A stretch of DNA of 64,000 nucleotides from Shinella sp. UYSO24. Its GTDB lineage: Bacteria > Pseudomonadota > Alphaproteobacteria > Rhizobiales > Rhizobiaceae. The translations under genes were made by a program, and so were the position numbers. Numbering within the stretch: position 1 is the first letter of the stretch; each line of letters starts with the position of its first letter. The notes under the pieces were generated by a model, which saw only the letters and a list, made by a program, of their open reading frames with translations, was not told the DNA's origin and did not search any database. Below, one piece after another: positions 28,566 to 39,138 of the stretch. The stretch lies in NCBI GenBank assembly GCA_902167985.1, contig CABHNZ010000002.1, forward strand, positions 248,001 to 312,000, read 5' to 3'.

Positions 28566-31031
28566 TCAGCTTGCCAGCGAGGTGGGCGCGCTATCGCCTG
28601 CTGCCCGGGCCTGCTGCAAGGTCGGCACGGTCGTGAGCGCCGACAGAAGGTCGGAGATCGCCTGCGGCCGGGCGAAGTGATAGCCCTGGGCATAGTCGAT
28701 GCCGATCTCGGCCAGCAGGCGGTGCTGTTCTGCCGTCTCGACGCCTTCGGCCACGACCTTGGCGTTCATCTTGTGGGAGATGGCGGCTATGCCCTCGATC
28801 AGCATGCGGCTTCTATCGCCGATCTCGCTCATCGGCTCGGCCAGCGAGCGGGTGAAGGACTGGTCGATCTTGACGATGTCCACCGGGAAGCGGCTCAGAT
28901 AGCTCAGCGACGAATAGCCGGTGCCGAAGTCGTCGAGCGCGATGCGGAAGCCGCAATCGTGCAACTGGTTGAGGATGGTGCGGATCTGGGGATTGTCGTG
29001 CATCAGCACGGCCTCGGTGATCTCGACCACGAGGCGCGAGGGGTGAATGCCGCGACGGTCCATCAGCGAGGCAAGGCGCAAGGGGAGCGAAGGCTCGAAC
29101 TGCAGCGGCGAGAAATTGACCGCCACATAGGTGTTGGCCATGCCGGGCAGGGCCGACAGGCGCTGGAGATTGTCGAGTGCGTTTTCCAGAACCATGTTGC
29201 CGATGGCGCCGATCGTGCCGTTCTCTTCCGCAACCGAGATGATTGCGGCGGGCGAGAGCAGACCCTTGCGGGGGTGGCGCAGGCGCATCAGCGCCTCGAA
29301 GCCTGTGGTGCGGCCGGTGGCGATGTCGACGATCGGCTGGAAATGCGCTTCGAACCAGCGGGCGGCAAGGGCAAGCTCGATATCGCTTTCGATCTCGGCG
29401 CGTTCGCGGGTCTTGTCGAGCATGGCGGGATCATAGACGCGGGCGCCGTTCTTGCCGTCGCGTTTGCGGGCATACATGGCAAGATCGGATTTCTGCAGAA
29501 GATCGGCGGCCGTCATGGCATGGTGCGGATAGCAGGCAAGGCCGATACTGGCACTCAGGCGCACGGTGGTGCTCTCGGTCTGGAAGGGTTCCTCGACGAG
29601 ATCGACCAGGTGGTCGCACATGGCAAGGGCGCGCTGTTCTGCATCCGCGCCGGTCAGGAGCAAGGCGAATTCATCGCCGCCGAGGCGGGATGCGACGTCA
29701 GAGGGGCGCAGGAGCGGCGTCAGGCGGTCGGCAAACTGGCGCAGAACACTATCGCCCGCGGCGTGGCCATGGTTGTCGTTGATCGCCTTGAAACGGTCGA
29801 GATCGACGAAGAGGCAGGCGACCGGGGTGCCGATCTTGTCGGCCTCGTCGATCTTCTCATCGAGGACCGTCTCGAACCCCTGGCGGTTCAGGAGACCCGT
29901 CAGGTAGTCGGAGATGGCCTGATGGTGGTTGCGGACTTCCGACTGTTTGAGTTCTGTGACGTCGGTCATGACGCTGAGCGAGCTCACCGCCTGGTGGCTG
30001 GTCATGGCCTGGGTGCCGTCGGTCCGGTGGTGGTCATACGGCTTGTCGTCGGCGCCGCGGCCGCTCAGGTCCGTTTCCGCAATCAGGACGTCGATCATGC
30101 GGCCATCGAGACAGCAAAAGCGCACCGTCACCTCATGAACGGGGGCGTTTCTGTCGGAGCTTGATCGGCGGGCCTCGTAGCGGGCGCGATCCTCGGGGGC
30201 GACGAGCTCGGAGAAGCGGCGGCCGATGATATCCGCGCGCGAGTAACCGGTCGCCAGCAGCCAGTAATCGCTGACCGCGGCGATCCGGTCGTCGCCGGTG
30301 AGCGAGAAGAGCATGGCGGGCGTCAGGTTATAGGTGAGCGTGGTGTTGCGGTGGGCCCGCGTCAGTTCCCGCTCCTCGCGCTCCAGCAGCGTCTGCATCT
30401 CGTTATAGCTCTTTGCCAGACGGCCGATCTCGTCATTCGAGCGCCAGTCGACATGGTGGCGTGAGCCGAGGCGGCGGGTGGCCTCGATGGCGGCCGTCAG
30501 CCGCAGGAGCGGCTTGATGACCATCAGTCGGTTGCCGACAAGGGCCGCGCCGACAACCGCCATGATGGCGACGATGAAGAGCGAGATGATCGCCAGTTCC
30601 ATCTCGTGGACCGCGGCAAACCAGCCGGGAACAGGAATATAGAGCGTCAGCGTGCCGACTTCGCGATCACCGCGCGGCGAACGATAGGTGATCGGCCGGG
30701 AAACCGCCTTCAGGTGGGCATTGCCGAGCATCACGCGGCTGTTCTTGTCCAGCGAAAGCTTGCCCGCGGCATCTTCTATATGGACGCGCTGGATCGCCGG
30801 GTCGGAGACGAGGCCAAAGGCGATCTGGTCGACGCCATCGACGTCGAGATCCCAGAGCGGCTTGCCCAGCGCCTGAGAATTGGTGGCGAGCAGCACATCC
30901 ACATGTTCATTGAGGTTTCGCGTCGCCTGCTGCGAGGACAAGACGATGAAAAGGGCAAATAGCGGTGCCACGATGATCAGCAACGCCGCTGAAATAATCG
31001 CAACAAAACGGCTTTCGACTGAATGTCTCAT
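28566..31031 (-). CDS. Membrane GGDEF-EAL protein with HAMP and PAS-like domains
   Basis: An 821-residue cyclic-di-GMP enzyme. Order: membrane helix at 9-32, periplasmic domain to about 142, membrane helix 145-168, HAMP about 168-222, PAS-like about 235-350, diguanylate cyclase with intact GGDEF at 451-455 and an inhibitory RxxD site (RPSD, 442-445) five residues before it, then a phosphodiesterase domain with intact EAL at 579-581, DDFGTGYSS and EGVET. Both halves look catalytically competent, so direction of activity cannot be told from sequence. Ends near the start of the solute-binding protein gene, which may share its transcript. Confidence 0.92.
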   Translation of the reverse strand: MRHSVESRFVAIISAALLIIVAPLFALFIVLSSQQATRNLNEHVDVLLATNSQALGKPLWDLDVDGVDQIAFGLVSDPAIQRVHIEDAAGKLSLDKNSRVMLGNAHLKAVSRPITYRSPRGDREVGTLTLYIPVPGWFAAVHEMELAIISLFIVAIMAVVGAALVGNRLMVIKPLLRLTAAIEATRRLGSRHHVDWRSNDEIGRLAKSYNEMQTLLEREERELTRAHRNTTLTYNLTPAMLFSLTGDDRIAAVSDYWLLATGYSRADIIGRRFSELVAPEDRARYEARRSSSDRNAPVHEVTVRFCCLDGRMIDVLIAETDLSGRGADDKPYDHHRTDGTQAMTSHQAVSSLSVMTDVTELKQSEVRNHHQAISDYLTGLLNRQGFETVLDEKIDEADKIGTPVACLFVDLDRFKAINDNHGHAAGDSVLRQFADRLTPLLRPSDVASRLGGDEFALLLTGADAEQRALAMCDHLVDLVEEPFQTESTTVRLSASIGLACYPHHAMTAADLLQKSDLAMYARKRDGKNGARVYDPAMLDKTRERAEIESDIELALAARWFEAHFQPIVDIATGRTTGFEALMRLRHPRKGLLSPAAIISVAEENGTIGAIGNMVLENALDNLQRLSALPGMANTYVAVNFSPLQFEPSLPLRLASLMDRRGIHPSRLVVEITEAVLMHDNPQIRTILNQLHDCGFRIALDDFGTGYSSLSYLSRFPVDIVKIDQSFTRSLAEPMSEIGDRSRMLIEGIAAISHKMNAKVVAEGVETAEQHRLLAEIGIDYAQGYHFARPQAISDLLSALTTVPTLQQARAAGDSAPTSLAS

Positions 31032-31198
31032 TGTAAATGTCCCGCATATTCACGCCGAGAAATATACGACGCGAGCCCCTATATGCTGTTATTGCGGCCA
31101 TCCTTCACGCAATTGATTAAGCTTCGCTGAAAAAGCAAAGTTCAAATGCGATTGATCCGCATGTTTTTGCGCCGGTGGGCAGCGCGGGACGCAGGCAT

Positions 31199-31227
31199 AA
31201 AAAAAGCCCGCCTTGCGGCGGGCTTTT
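31199..31227 (-). terminator. Terminator of rplY
   Basis: Perfect stem AAAAGCCCGCC (31202-31212) with GGCGGGCTTTT (31217-31227) and a 4-nt loop. On the minus strand the hairpin is followed by seven T. Lies 22 bases after the rplY stop. Confidence 0.9.
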
Positions 31228-31248
31228 CCATTGGTCGCTTGACGGCGA

Positions 31249-31854
31249 TTATTCGCCGGCAGCTTCCGTCTCGTCTTCGGCAACGCCAGCGGCCGGAGCA
31301 ACGATCGTGGCGATCGTGAAGTCGCGGTCGGTGATGACCGGGCGAACACCCTTCGGCAGCTTGACGGCCGAGATGTGGATGCTGTCGCCGATCTTGGCGC
31401 CGTCGAGGTTGACGGTGATGAATTCCGGAATGTCGTTGGCCGGGCAGTGGAATTCTACCGTGTGGCGAACGATGTTGAGGACGCCGCCCTGCTTGATAGC
31501 GGACTTGTCTTCGTTTTCGAAGTGAACCGGTACTTCGACGGTGACTTCGGTGTTACCCGAAACGCGCAGGAAGTCGACATGCATCGTGAAGTCGCGGACC
31601 GGATCCAGCTGGGAGTCCTTCGGCAGGACCTGGATCTTCTGGCCGTCGACGTCGATCGTCGCGATGGTGGTCATGAAACCGCCAGCGTGGATGCGCTTCG
31701 TCACTTCGTTGGTCGAGAGTGCGATCGAAATTGGGGCCTGCTTGTCACCATAGATGACAGCGGGAATCAAACCGTTGCGGCGAAGTTCACGGGAGGACCC
31801 CTTACCGACCCGTTCGCGCGCCTCGGCCTTGAGCTCGTAAGTTGCGTGGCTCAT
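31249..31854 (-). CDS. rplY: Ribosomal protein bL25 (long form, CTC type)
   Basis: A 201-residue long-form L25 that binds 5S rRNA. The N-terminal L25 domain ([35 protein letters not shown]) is followed by the C-terminal beta domain ([38 protein letters not shown]) and a short Ala/Glu tail. Length is normal for alphaproteobacteria. Followed by a strong terminator, so it is not cotranscribed with the downstream GGDEF-EAL gene. Confidence 0.95.
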   Translation of the reverse strand: MSHATYELKAEARERVGKGSSRELRRNGLIPAVIYGDKQAPISIALSTNEVTKRIHAGGFMTTIATIDVDGQKIQVLPKDSQLDPVRDFTMHVDFLRVSGNTEVTVEVPVHFENEDKSAIKQGGVLNIVRHTVEFHCPANDIPEFITVNLDGAKIGDSIHISAVKLPKGVRPVITDRDFTIATIVAPAAGVAEDETEAAGE

Positions 31855-32179
31855 GGCTTTGTCCTTTATAAGTTACTGGAGAGTTCTCGCAGCCCCGGCT
31901 TTTCATAGCCATCGACCGTTCAAACCGAAGGGCATCGTCCGATGCTCTCCGTCCGCGTTGCCTCCAAGGGTGTCTACGTGGATGCGGGTCCTATAAACCA
32001 AGGCGGGCAAAGGCGCAAGGCGGCATGTCAAGGTGCGCCAGGGCGAGTGGCGCTATGCCGGACCTATCCTCCACGCCGACTGCGCATTCGTCTTCTCTTT
32101 ACCATGTCCGACAACCATTCCCACATGAATGCCCTCTAAATAAAGGGGTTCTTATTGCCGAGAAAGTGCCCGCCAATCC
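31855..32179. other. Divergent promoter region between rplY and the MHYT protein
   Basis: About 325 bases without a supported gene. It holds the promoters of rplY (minus) and the MHYT-GGDEF-EAL gene (plus). Small open frames here have no ribosome site and no protein character. Confidence 0.35.
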
Positions 32180-34288
32180 ATGTTTCGCGTTATTTCCTGC
32201 ATCGCAACCGATCACGATCTCCGTTACATTTTCGCCGCCGTCCTGATCTGCGCCACGGGCAGTTTCCTGACGATCAATCTCCTGTCGCGCGCGCATCGCG
32301 GCAAGGGGCTGGAAAAGATGATCTGGCTGGCGCTTGCGGGCTTCATCGGCGGTGCCACGACCTGGGCCACGCATTTTCTTGCCATGCTCGGCTATATGGC
32401 GGCCGGCGAGGTGGGCTATGAGCCGGGGCTGACATTTGCCTCCTTCATCATCGCGATTTCCGCCTTCACGGCCGGCTTCATCATTTCGGCCTATGGCGGG
32501 CGCTCGATCGCCGCGGAAGCCGGCGGCATGGTTGCCGGGCTTGGCATCGCAGCGATGCATTATACCGGCATGGCTGCCTATGAGATGCAGGGCGTCATCG
32601 AATGGAACCAGTCCTATGTGGTGACGTCGCTCGTCTTTGCCGCCGTCTTCGGCGCGCTGATCACCAACCGTCTCGTGCGGCCGATCAGCGGCTTCTGCAA
32701 ATACGGTTCGGTCATCGCCATGGTTCTGGCGATCGCCTCTACCCATTTTACCGCGATGGCCGGCGTTCATGTGGTTCTTGATCCGCGCATGGTCATGCCG
32801 GTCAGCGTCATCTCGCCGATCTCGCTCGGGTTTGGCGTTCTGGCGCTGATGATGATCCTGCTGACGCTGACGGCGGCCACCTATCTCATCGACAAGAGCA
32901 CCGGAAAGGCTGCGATCGAGCGCTACCGGCATCTCTCCATGCATGACCCGCTGACGGGGCTTGCCAACCGCACCTTCTTCAACGAGCAGGTCAGCGATCT
33001 GGAAAAACGCCGCTGGGACAGTTCGGCGCAGGTGGCGGTGCTCAGCATCGATCTCAACCGCTTCAAGGAAATCAACGACGTTCACGGCCATGCAGCCGGT
33101 GATGCCGTTCTGCGGGCCATTGGCGCGCGGCTGACCGAGATCGACAGCGAGGACCATGTGATCGCCCGCGTCGGCGGTGACGAATTCCTGATCCTGATGA
33201 ACCGTTATTATCGTCGTTCCGACGCGATCGGCCTTGCCAAGCAGCTGATCGAGGAAATCGGCAAGCCGGTCGACTGGCACGGCTCGACCTTCACCGTCGA
33301 TGCAAGCGTCGGCATTGCCGTCTATCCCGGCGATGCGAAGTCGATCGACGATCTCCTGTCGCAGGCGGATGTCGCCATGTACCGCGCCAAGCAGACCGGG
33401 CCGAATGCCATCTGCTTCTACGACGCCTCGATGGACAAGGCGGCACGCGAGCGCAATGCGCTGGCCATGGATATGCGCGCCGGCCTGACGCGCGGCGAGT
33501 TCGAACTTTATTACCAGAACCAGAATGATGCGCTGACCGGCAACGTCGTCGGTTTCGAAGTGCTGCTGCGCTGGCATCATCCGCTGCGCGGCATGGTGCC
33601 GCCGGTCGAGTTCATCCCGATTGCAGAGCGGACCGGCTTCATTGCCGAGCTTGGCGAATGGGTGCTGAACACGGCCTGCGAGGAAGCGGCCGGATGGAAG
33701 AACCCGCTGCCGATCGCCGTCAATGTGGCGCCGCAGCAGCTGGCCGATCCGCTTCTGTCGCTGAAGGTCAAGGAAATCCTGCGCCGCACCGGCCTGCCGG
33801 CGAGCCGTTTGGAACTCGAAATCACCGAGTCCGGCATTATCGCCGATCATCAGCGCGCCCTTCAGGTGGTGCGCCACCTGAAGAGCCTCGGCGTGAAGAT
33901 CGCCATGGACGATTACGGCACCGGCTATTCGTCGCTCTCGACGCTGATGAGTTTTCCCTTCGACAAGATCAAGATCGACCGGACCTTTGTCGACGGTCTT
34001 GGCGACAATCTGCAATCGGCCGCCATCGTGCGTTCGACGCTCATTCTCGCGGCAAGCCTCGATATCCCGGTTCTGGCCGAGGGCGTCGAGACCAACGAGC
34101 ATATCGAATTCCTGCGCCGGGAAGGCTGCTCGCAGGTGCAGGGCTATCTGTTCGGCAAGCCCGGCCCGCGCGCCGGCATCGAGCATATCGTCAACGGCAT
34201 TCTCGCCCAGCAGGCGGCGAAGGCCGAGGGTGACGATGGCGAGGTCAAGCCGTCGGAAAAGGTCGAGGGCGGACGCGAGGCCGCCTGA
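32180..34288 (+). CDS. MHYT-GGDEF-EAL membrane cyclic-di-GMP protein
   Basis: A 702-residue protein. The N-terminal membrane sensor has about seven helices with MHYT-type motifs (THFLAM, AAMHYTGMA, STHFTAM), thought to bind copper and sense gases such as oxygen, CO or NO. Then comes a diguanylate cyclase with intact GGDEF (ARVGGDEFLIL), lacking the RxxD inhibitory site at the expected spot, and a phosphodiesterase domain in which the EAL motif reads EVL (GFEVLLRWHHP), with DDYGTGYSS and EGVET conserved. EVL occurs in active enzymes, so loss of activity is not implied. Diverges from rplY. Confidence 0.92.
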   Translation: MFRVISCIATDHDLRYIFAAVLICATGSFLTINLLSRAHRGKGLEKMIWLALAGFIGGATTWATHFLAMLGYMAAGEVGYEPGLTFASFIIAISAFTAGFIISAYGGRSIAAEAGGMVAGLGIAAMHYTGMAAYEMQGVIEWNQSYVVTSLVFAAVFGALITNRLVRPISGFCKYGSVIAMVLAIASTHFTAMAGVHVVLDPRMVMPVSVISPISLGFGVLALMMILLTLTAATYLIDKSTGKAAIERYRHLSMHDPLTGLANRTFFNEQVSDLEKRRWDSSAQVAVLSIDLNRFKEINDVHGHAAGDAVLRAIGARLTEIDSEDHVIARVGGDEFLILMNRYYRRSDAIGLAKQLIEEIGKPVDWHGSTFTVDASVGIAVYPGDAKSIDDLLSQADVAMYRAKQTGPNAICFYDASMDKAARERNALAMDMRAGLTRGEFELYYQNQNDALTGNVVGFEVLLRWHHPLRGMVPPVEFIPIAERTGFIAELGEWVLNTACEEAAGWKNPLPIAVNVAPQQLADPLLSLKVKEILRRTGLPASRLELEITESGIIADHQRALQVVRHLKSLGVKIAMDDYGTGYSSLSTLMSFPFDKIKIDRTFVDGLGDNLQSAAIVRSTLILAASLDIPVLAEGVETNEHIEFLRREGCSQVQGYLFGKPGPRAGIEHIVNGILAQQAAKAEGDDGEVKPSEKVEGGREAA

Positions 34289-34401
34289 GACAGGTGAAAG
34301 GCTGGTCGCGAGAACGGCATCAGCCAATGAGAGATTAGGGTAGGGGCCAGTGGTGAAGCACCCGCCCGGACTGCCGGCAAGAGCCGGAAACCTCTCTTCC
34401 G

Positions 34402-34487
34402 TCATGCTCGGGCTTGTCCCGAGCATCCGCAAGCTCCCGAATTTATTGGCGTGGTTAGATCCTCGTGAAAGGCACGAGGATGACGAC
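34402..34487. repeat. Palindromic intergenic repeat, copy C (diverged)
   Basis: Two hairpins again: ATGCTCGGG/CCCGAGCAT (34404-34426, loop CTTGT) and ATCCTCGTG/CACGAGGAT (34460-34482, loop AAAGG), followed by GACG. The CTTGT loop and the trailing GATGACG match copies A and B, but stem sequences differ by compensating changes. Confidence 0.7.
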
Positions 34488-34567
34488 GTCAACCCGCAAA
34501 GGGATTGTCATCACCCTGGTCCGCTGGCGAAGCGCCGGCCTTTTGCCTGGTCGTCGGAGAGTGGCGC

Positions 34568-34825
34568 TTAACGGCGGGGCTCGCCGCCCGGCGCATAGGC
34601 CGTCTTCGTCTCGAAGCGGAACTTGTGGCTGCAATCGGTGCAGCGGAGCATGTATTTGCGCGGATCGGTGGCGGCAAATTCGGTGACGAAGCCTTTCGGC
34701 AGTTCGTCGATACGGAAATCGCGGTTGGCAGCGCGCTTGTCGTCCGCCTCCGAGACCTCGGCAAAGCCCGTATTGCCGCATTGCGAGCATTCGAGCTTGC
34801 GGGAATAGCGGTCGCGCGCTGCCAT
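34568..34825 (-). CDS. Small zinc-ribbon-like hypothetical protein
   Basis: An 85-residue protein starting MAARDRYSRKLECSQCGNTG. It has two CxxC pairs, CSQC near residue 13 and CTDC near residue 62 (MLRCTDCSHKF), about 45 residues apart, which is what a zinc ribbon needs. Between them is FRIDELPKGFVTEFAATDP. Function unknown. Downstream (on its strand) lies the repeat copy C; upstream is prs. Confidence 0.65.
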   Translation of the reverse strand: MAARDRYSRKLECSQCGNTGFAEVSEADDKRAANRDFRIDELPKGFVTEFAATDPRKYMLRCTDCSHKFRFETKTAYAPGGEPRR

Positions 34826-34890
34826 CAGCTTGTCCTTTCGGGATATCGGCGGTGATGTCGGTCGTGCGGCCGCTTTTTTTATCTTGAAGA

Positions 34891-35823
<933 letters not shown>

Positions 35824-35929
35824 TGCGGCCCGCCTGTTTTGAAGCTGGTTTGGCGGCCTTTTACCGCCGCCGGTTTCGAATGCAATAGGGATTGCACGCG
35901 GTCAAGGATTTTTGTGACGTCAGGACGAA

Positions 35930-36846
35930 CTATCCCCGCCTGCTATCGCGCCAGTTCAGATAATCTGAGATTGTTTTTGCCGCTATGAGTTCCATCGTCG
36001 CAGCCGGAACCGCAGCCCATGGATCACTTTCGCGCGTAGCGGATCTGACGGGGACGACCTCCTGACCCTGCATCCGGTTCAACCGGTTGCCGGTCTGATC
36101 GAGAACGTCCCAGACGTATACGATCGTCACCTGCCGGCCCTTTGGGCCATTGCCTTCGAAAGCGGAGAAATAGCCCTTGAGGATCTCTTCCGCGCTCGCA
36201 TCATTCGACGGGCGGATGACGAGGCCGCTGGCGCGTGCATCCGACCCGAGCCGGCGCGACAAAGGCGTCACCGCCTCGACCGGCGCGCGATCACCGGCAA
36301 AAGCGGACCGTGTTGCCGGCCGGCTGCCGGGACGCTGCTGGGAGCCTGCTGGGAGGCGAGGGCCATCGGTGGCGCCTGTCGCGTCTGCGGCGTGTCGGCA
36401 TGGGATGAGCGGGCAAGACCTGCGGCGTCGTCCTGCCCGCTCCAGACGGGAGGCGGGCCGGAAGAGGCAGGCGAGACGCTGCTGCCGGATTGAAGCGCGT
36501 CGGCCTGTGCTTCGAGAGAATTGCCGGATGGGTAGGGCGAGCCCTGCCTTATCGGCGGATGCTGTGCATAGGTGCGGTCGCGGTAGGTTTCGGACTGGGG
36601 GGCGCGGGCAATGTCGTCGCTGTCTGCCTGGGTGACGGGGGAGGTTGCGCGATATCCGCGGCTCACGGGCCTCGTCTCACCGGCATATCGCCGATCCTGA
36701 TTGTAACCGGTGCTTCCACCGGGCTGGGTTCCGGCGCCGACATCCACCTGCGGCGTCAGCGCATCGGTGGTGTTGCAGGCAGACAGAAGCGGCGCCACAA
36801 GGCCGGCAAGGCTGAAGGCGATCACCGCTTTGCCCATATGCCGCAT
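35930..36846 (-). CDS. Hypothetical lipoprotein (frame break)
   Basis: About 305 residues. The N-terminus (MGKAVIAFSLAGLVAPLLSAC) is a signal peptide with lipobox LLSAC, so the protein is probably attached to a membrane after lipid transfer by Lgt, whose gene lies 4 kb away. The next 150 residues are low-complexity (Ser, Pro, Gln, Arg). The C-terminal 110 residues (ASGLVIRPSNDASAEEILKG, RQVTIVYVWDVLDQTGNRL, AKTISDYLNW) look folded. The halves are in different frames, joined near 36310 if one base is missing. Family not recognised. Confidence 0.65.
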
Positions 36847-36952
36847 TGTCTACCCCGCCTGATTCATTTCCTCCTGAAACTTACGGTCGTGGTTTGCGGC
36901 AAGTCAATTGCGATAAGTCCGCTGCGATTTCCTGCGGCAGAGGCTTGAGCGG

Positions 36953-38104
36953 TTACTTCTGGATGAGATCGAGCGTGTGGCGGGAGAGCGGAATTGGCGC
37001 GCCTTCAGTCGTCAGGTAGGTCTGGCCGAGCGTCATGGCCGCGCCGCTGTCGCTATCCATGATGATCATGTGGACGAAGAGCGTCATGCCGGGCAGGATT
37101 TCCTGCGGATTGCCGGCATGGAACATCTGGCTTTCCATCCAGGAGGGCGAGAAGCGGGCGCCGAGCGAATAGCCGCAGGCGTTCAATCTATGGCGGGAAA
37201 GCCCGCGCTCGTCGAAGATGCGGGCATGGACGTCGAAGACATCGCCGAATGTGTGGCCCGGCGTCAGAAGCTCCTCGATCGCCAAAATAGTCTCGTGGCA
37301 GGCCTTGTAGAGTTCGCGGTGGCGCAGCGACGGGACGCCGATCAGGACGGTCCGCATCATCGCGGCATGATAATGGGCGGAGACGCCGGCCCATTCGAGG
37401 GTGAGCTGGTCGGTGGCGTCGAGCCTGCGGCGGCCGGCCTTGTAACGGCAGAGAAGCGCATCCTCGCCGGAGCCGATGATGAATTCGTTGGCGGGATAAT
37501 CGCCGCCGCCGGCAAGGATCGTGCCCTGCATGGCCGACAGGATCTCGCCCTCGTCGGCGCCGGGGCCGATCAGGGCAAGGGCCGCATCGAGCGCATCGTC
37601 GGCAAGTTCGGCTGCGCGCTTCACATGAGCGATCTCGGCCTCGCTCTTGATGAGGCGCAGGCGGCCGACAAGATAGGAGGCATCGCTCAGCTGGCCGAAG
37701 GTGGAGAGCTGGCTGTCGATCAGGCGTGCGACGCGACCGGTCATGCCATGCGTGTCGTATTCGATGCCGATCTTCGCACCGAGGAGGTCCATGTCGCTCA
37801 GGAGGTTCTTCAGATCCAGCGTCGGATCGGCATTGGCGCGGTCCACCCAGACGGTGATGTTGCCGATCACCGAGGTCTGGCGGGCCTGACGCAGATCCGC
37901 CGAGCGGGTGAGCAGCGTCATCGAGCCGTCGGCCTTCACCACCAGCGTCTGGAAGAAGCAATAGCCGAACGTGTCATAGCCGGTCAGCCAGTACATGCTC
38001 TCCTGGGCAAACAGGAGAAGCGCGTCGAGCTTTTCCTCGCGCATCGTCTCCGTCAGGCGGGCGAGGCGGTCGGAATATTCGCGTTCGTCGAATTGCAGGG
38101 CCAT
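36953..38104 (-). CDS. M24-family peptidase-like hydrolase (creatinase/ectoine hydrolase type)
   Basis: A 383-residue pita-bread protein: N-terminal creatinase-like domain (LTETMREEKLDALLLFAQES, YWLTGYDTFGYCFFQTLVV) and a C-terminal catalytic domain. The first metal-ligand region, normally GDxVxxDxG, reads DQLTLEWAGVSAHYHAAMMR, and the usual GHGIG box reads CGYSLGARFSPSW. These departures fit the creatinase/DoeA branch, which acts on small C-N bonds without two metal ions, more than true Xaa-Pro aminopeptidases. Substrate unknown; no ectoine or creatine genes are adjacent. Confidence 0.78.
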   Translation of the reverse strand: MALQFDEREYSDRLARLTETMREEKLDALLLFAQESMYWLTGYDTFGYCFFQTLVVKADGSMTLLTRSADLRQARQTSVIGNITVWVDRANADPTLDLKNLLSDMDLLGAKIGIEYDTHGMTGRVARLIDSQLSTFGQLSDASYLVGRLRLIKSEAEIAHVKRAAELADDALDAALALIGPGADEGEILSAMQGTILAGGGDYPANEFIIGSGEDALLCRYKAGRRRLDATDQLTLEWAGVSAHYHAAMMRTVLIGVPSLRHRELYKACHETILAIEELLTPGHTFGDVFDVHARIFDERGLSRHRLNACGYSLGARFSPSWMESQMFHAGNPQEILPGMTLFVHMIIMDSDSGAAMTLGQTYLTTEGAPIPLSRHTLDLIQK

Positions 38105-38178
38105 GCCGGTCCTCCCGTGATGCTGTCATCTGAACATCGGGCCGAATGGCCCGGCGTCAATCCTTGCGGATCTGGCCT

Positions 38179-38970
38179 TCAGGCGCGAATGGCGATGGCC
38201 GAGATCTGCCGGCCGTAATCGGGCTCGCCGGCATGGGTGGTGCGGCGGTATGAATAGAAACGATCGGCATCCGGATAGGTGTCGAGGTCGAGGCTTGCTG
38301 CTTCGACACCGGCGGCCTTCAGCCGGCTGATGGTCAGCGCAGGCAGGTCGAACATCTTGTGGCCGTCCTTGGGCGAGGGCGTGAAGAATTCGGCATAGGC
38401 CGGGTCGAAACCGAGGAAGCGTTCGAGGAATTCCGGGCCGACCTCATAGCTTTTCGGGCCGATCGAAGGGCCGAGTACGGCGGTGATGTTTTCTCGCCTC
38501 GCGCCGAGCGTGATCATGGCATCAATGGTGTTTTCGAGAACGCCGGTCAGTGCACCCTTCCAGCCGGCATGCGCCGCGCCGATGACGCCCGCTTCTCCAT
38601 CGGCAAACAGGATCGGGCCGCAATCGGCCGAAAGCACGCCGATCGCCACGCCGGGGGTCGCCGTCACCATCGCATCCACCTGCGGGCGGGTGCCGGAATA
38701 GTTTTCGTCGACGATGGCGACATCCGGGGAATGGACCTGATGCACGGTTGCCAGCTTTTCCAGCGGCAGATCGAACCATGCGGCAACCCGGCGGCGGTTT
38801 TCGATCACGCGATCCTGATCGTCATTCGAGCCGATGCCGACATTGAGGCCGGCATAAATGCCATCCGAAACGCCGCCCTCACGGGTGAAAAAGCCATGGG
38901 CGATACGGGAACCGGAGCGCTCATCAAGAAGCGGGCTGACGATCGGCGTCGGTGCGTGTCTATCCTGCAT
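38179..38970 (-). CDS. pgeF: Peptidoglycan editing factor / YfiH-type polyphenol oxidase
   Basis: A 263-residue protein of the YfiH/LACC1 family. The zinc-site residues are in LATVHQVHSPDVA (His), VLSADCGPILFA (Cys) and GAAHAGWKGAL (His). In Escherichia coli it removes wrongly built muropeptide precursors; homologues also act on purine nucleosides. I place the start at the ATG of MQDRHAPTPIVS (38970), although the frame stays open upstream. It lies just beside the midA-type methyltransferase and lgt, as is common in rhizobia. Confidence 0.87.
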   Translation of the reverse strand: MQDRHAPTPIVSPLLDERSGSRIAHGFFTREGGVSDGIYAGLNVGIGSNDDQDRVIENRRRVAAWFDLPLEKLATVHQVHSPDVAIVDENYSGTRPQVDAMVTATPGVAIGVLSADCGPILFADGEAGVIGAAHAGWKGALTGVLENTIDAMITLGARRENITAVLGPSIGPKSYEVGPEFLERFLGFDPAYAEFFTPSPKDGHKMFDLPALTISRLKAAGVEAASLDLDTYPDADRFYSYRRTTHAGEPDYGRQISAIAIRA

Positions 38971-39138
38971 CGGCGTTCCATCCTGTTGAATTTTCTGATT
39001 TTGTGGTGCGGAAACAGGGTTTTCGCCTGCTTCGTTTCGGGGGCGAGAGTGGCGCAGAGGAGGGGCGGCTGTCAATTGGCGGCGGGCCGTTTGGCGTCGT
39101 GGAGGCGCTGCCTCTTTTCCGGCTGGCGCTCTGATCTC

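Noticed and set aside
30606-30962. 118-codon open frame antisense to the HAMP-PAS GGDEF-EAL gene
   Set aside because: Shadow frame inside a complete, motif-rich gene.
32099-34492. 797-codon open frame antisense to the MHYT-GGDEF-EAL gene
   Set aside because: Long only because stops are rare opposite GC-rich coding DNA; no recognisable domain.
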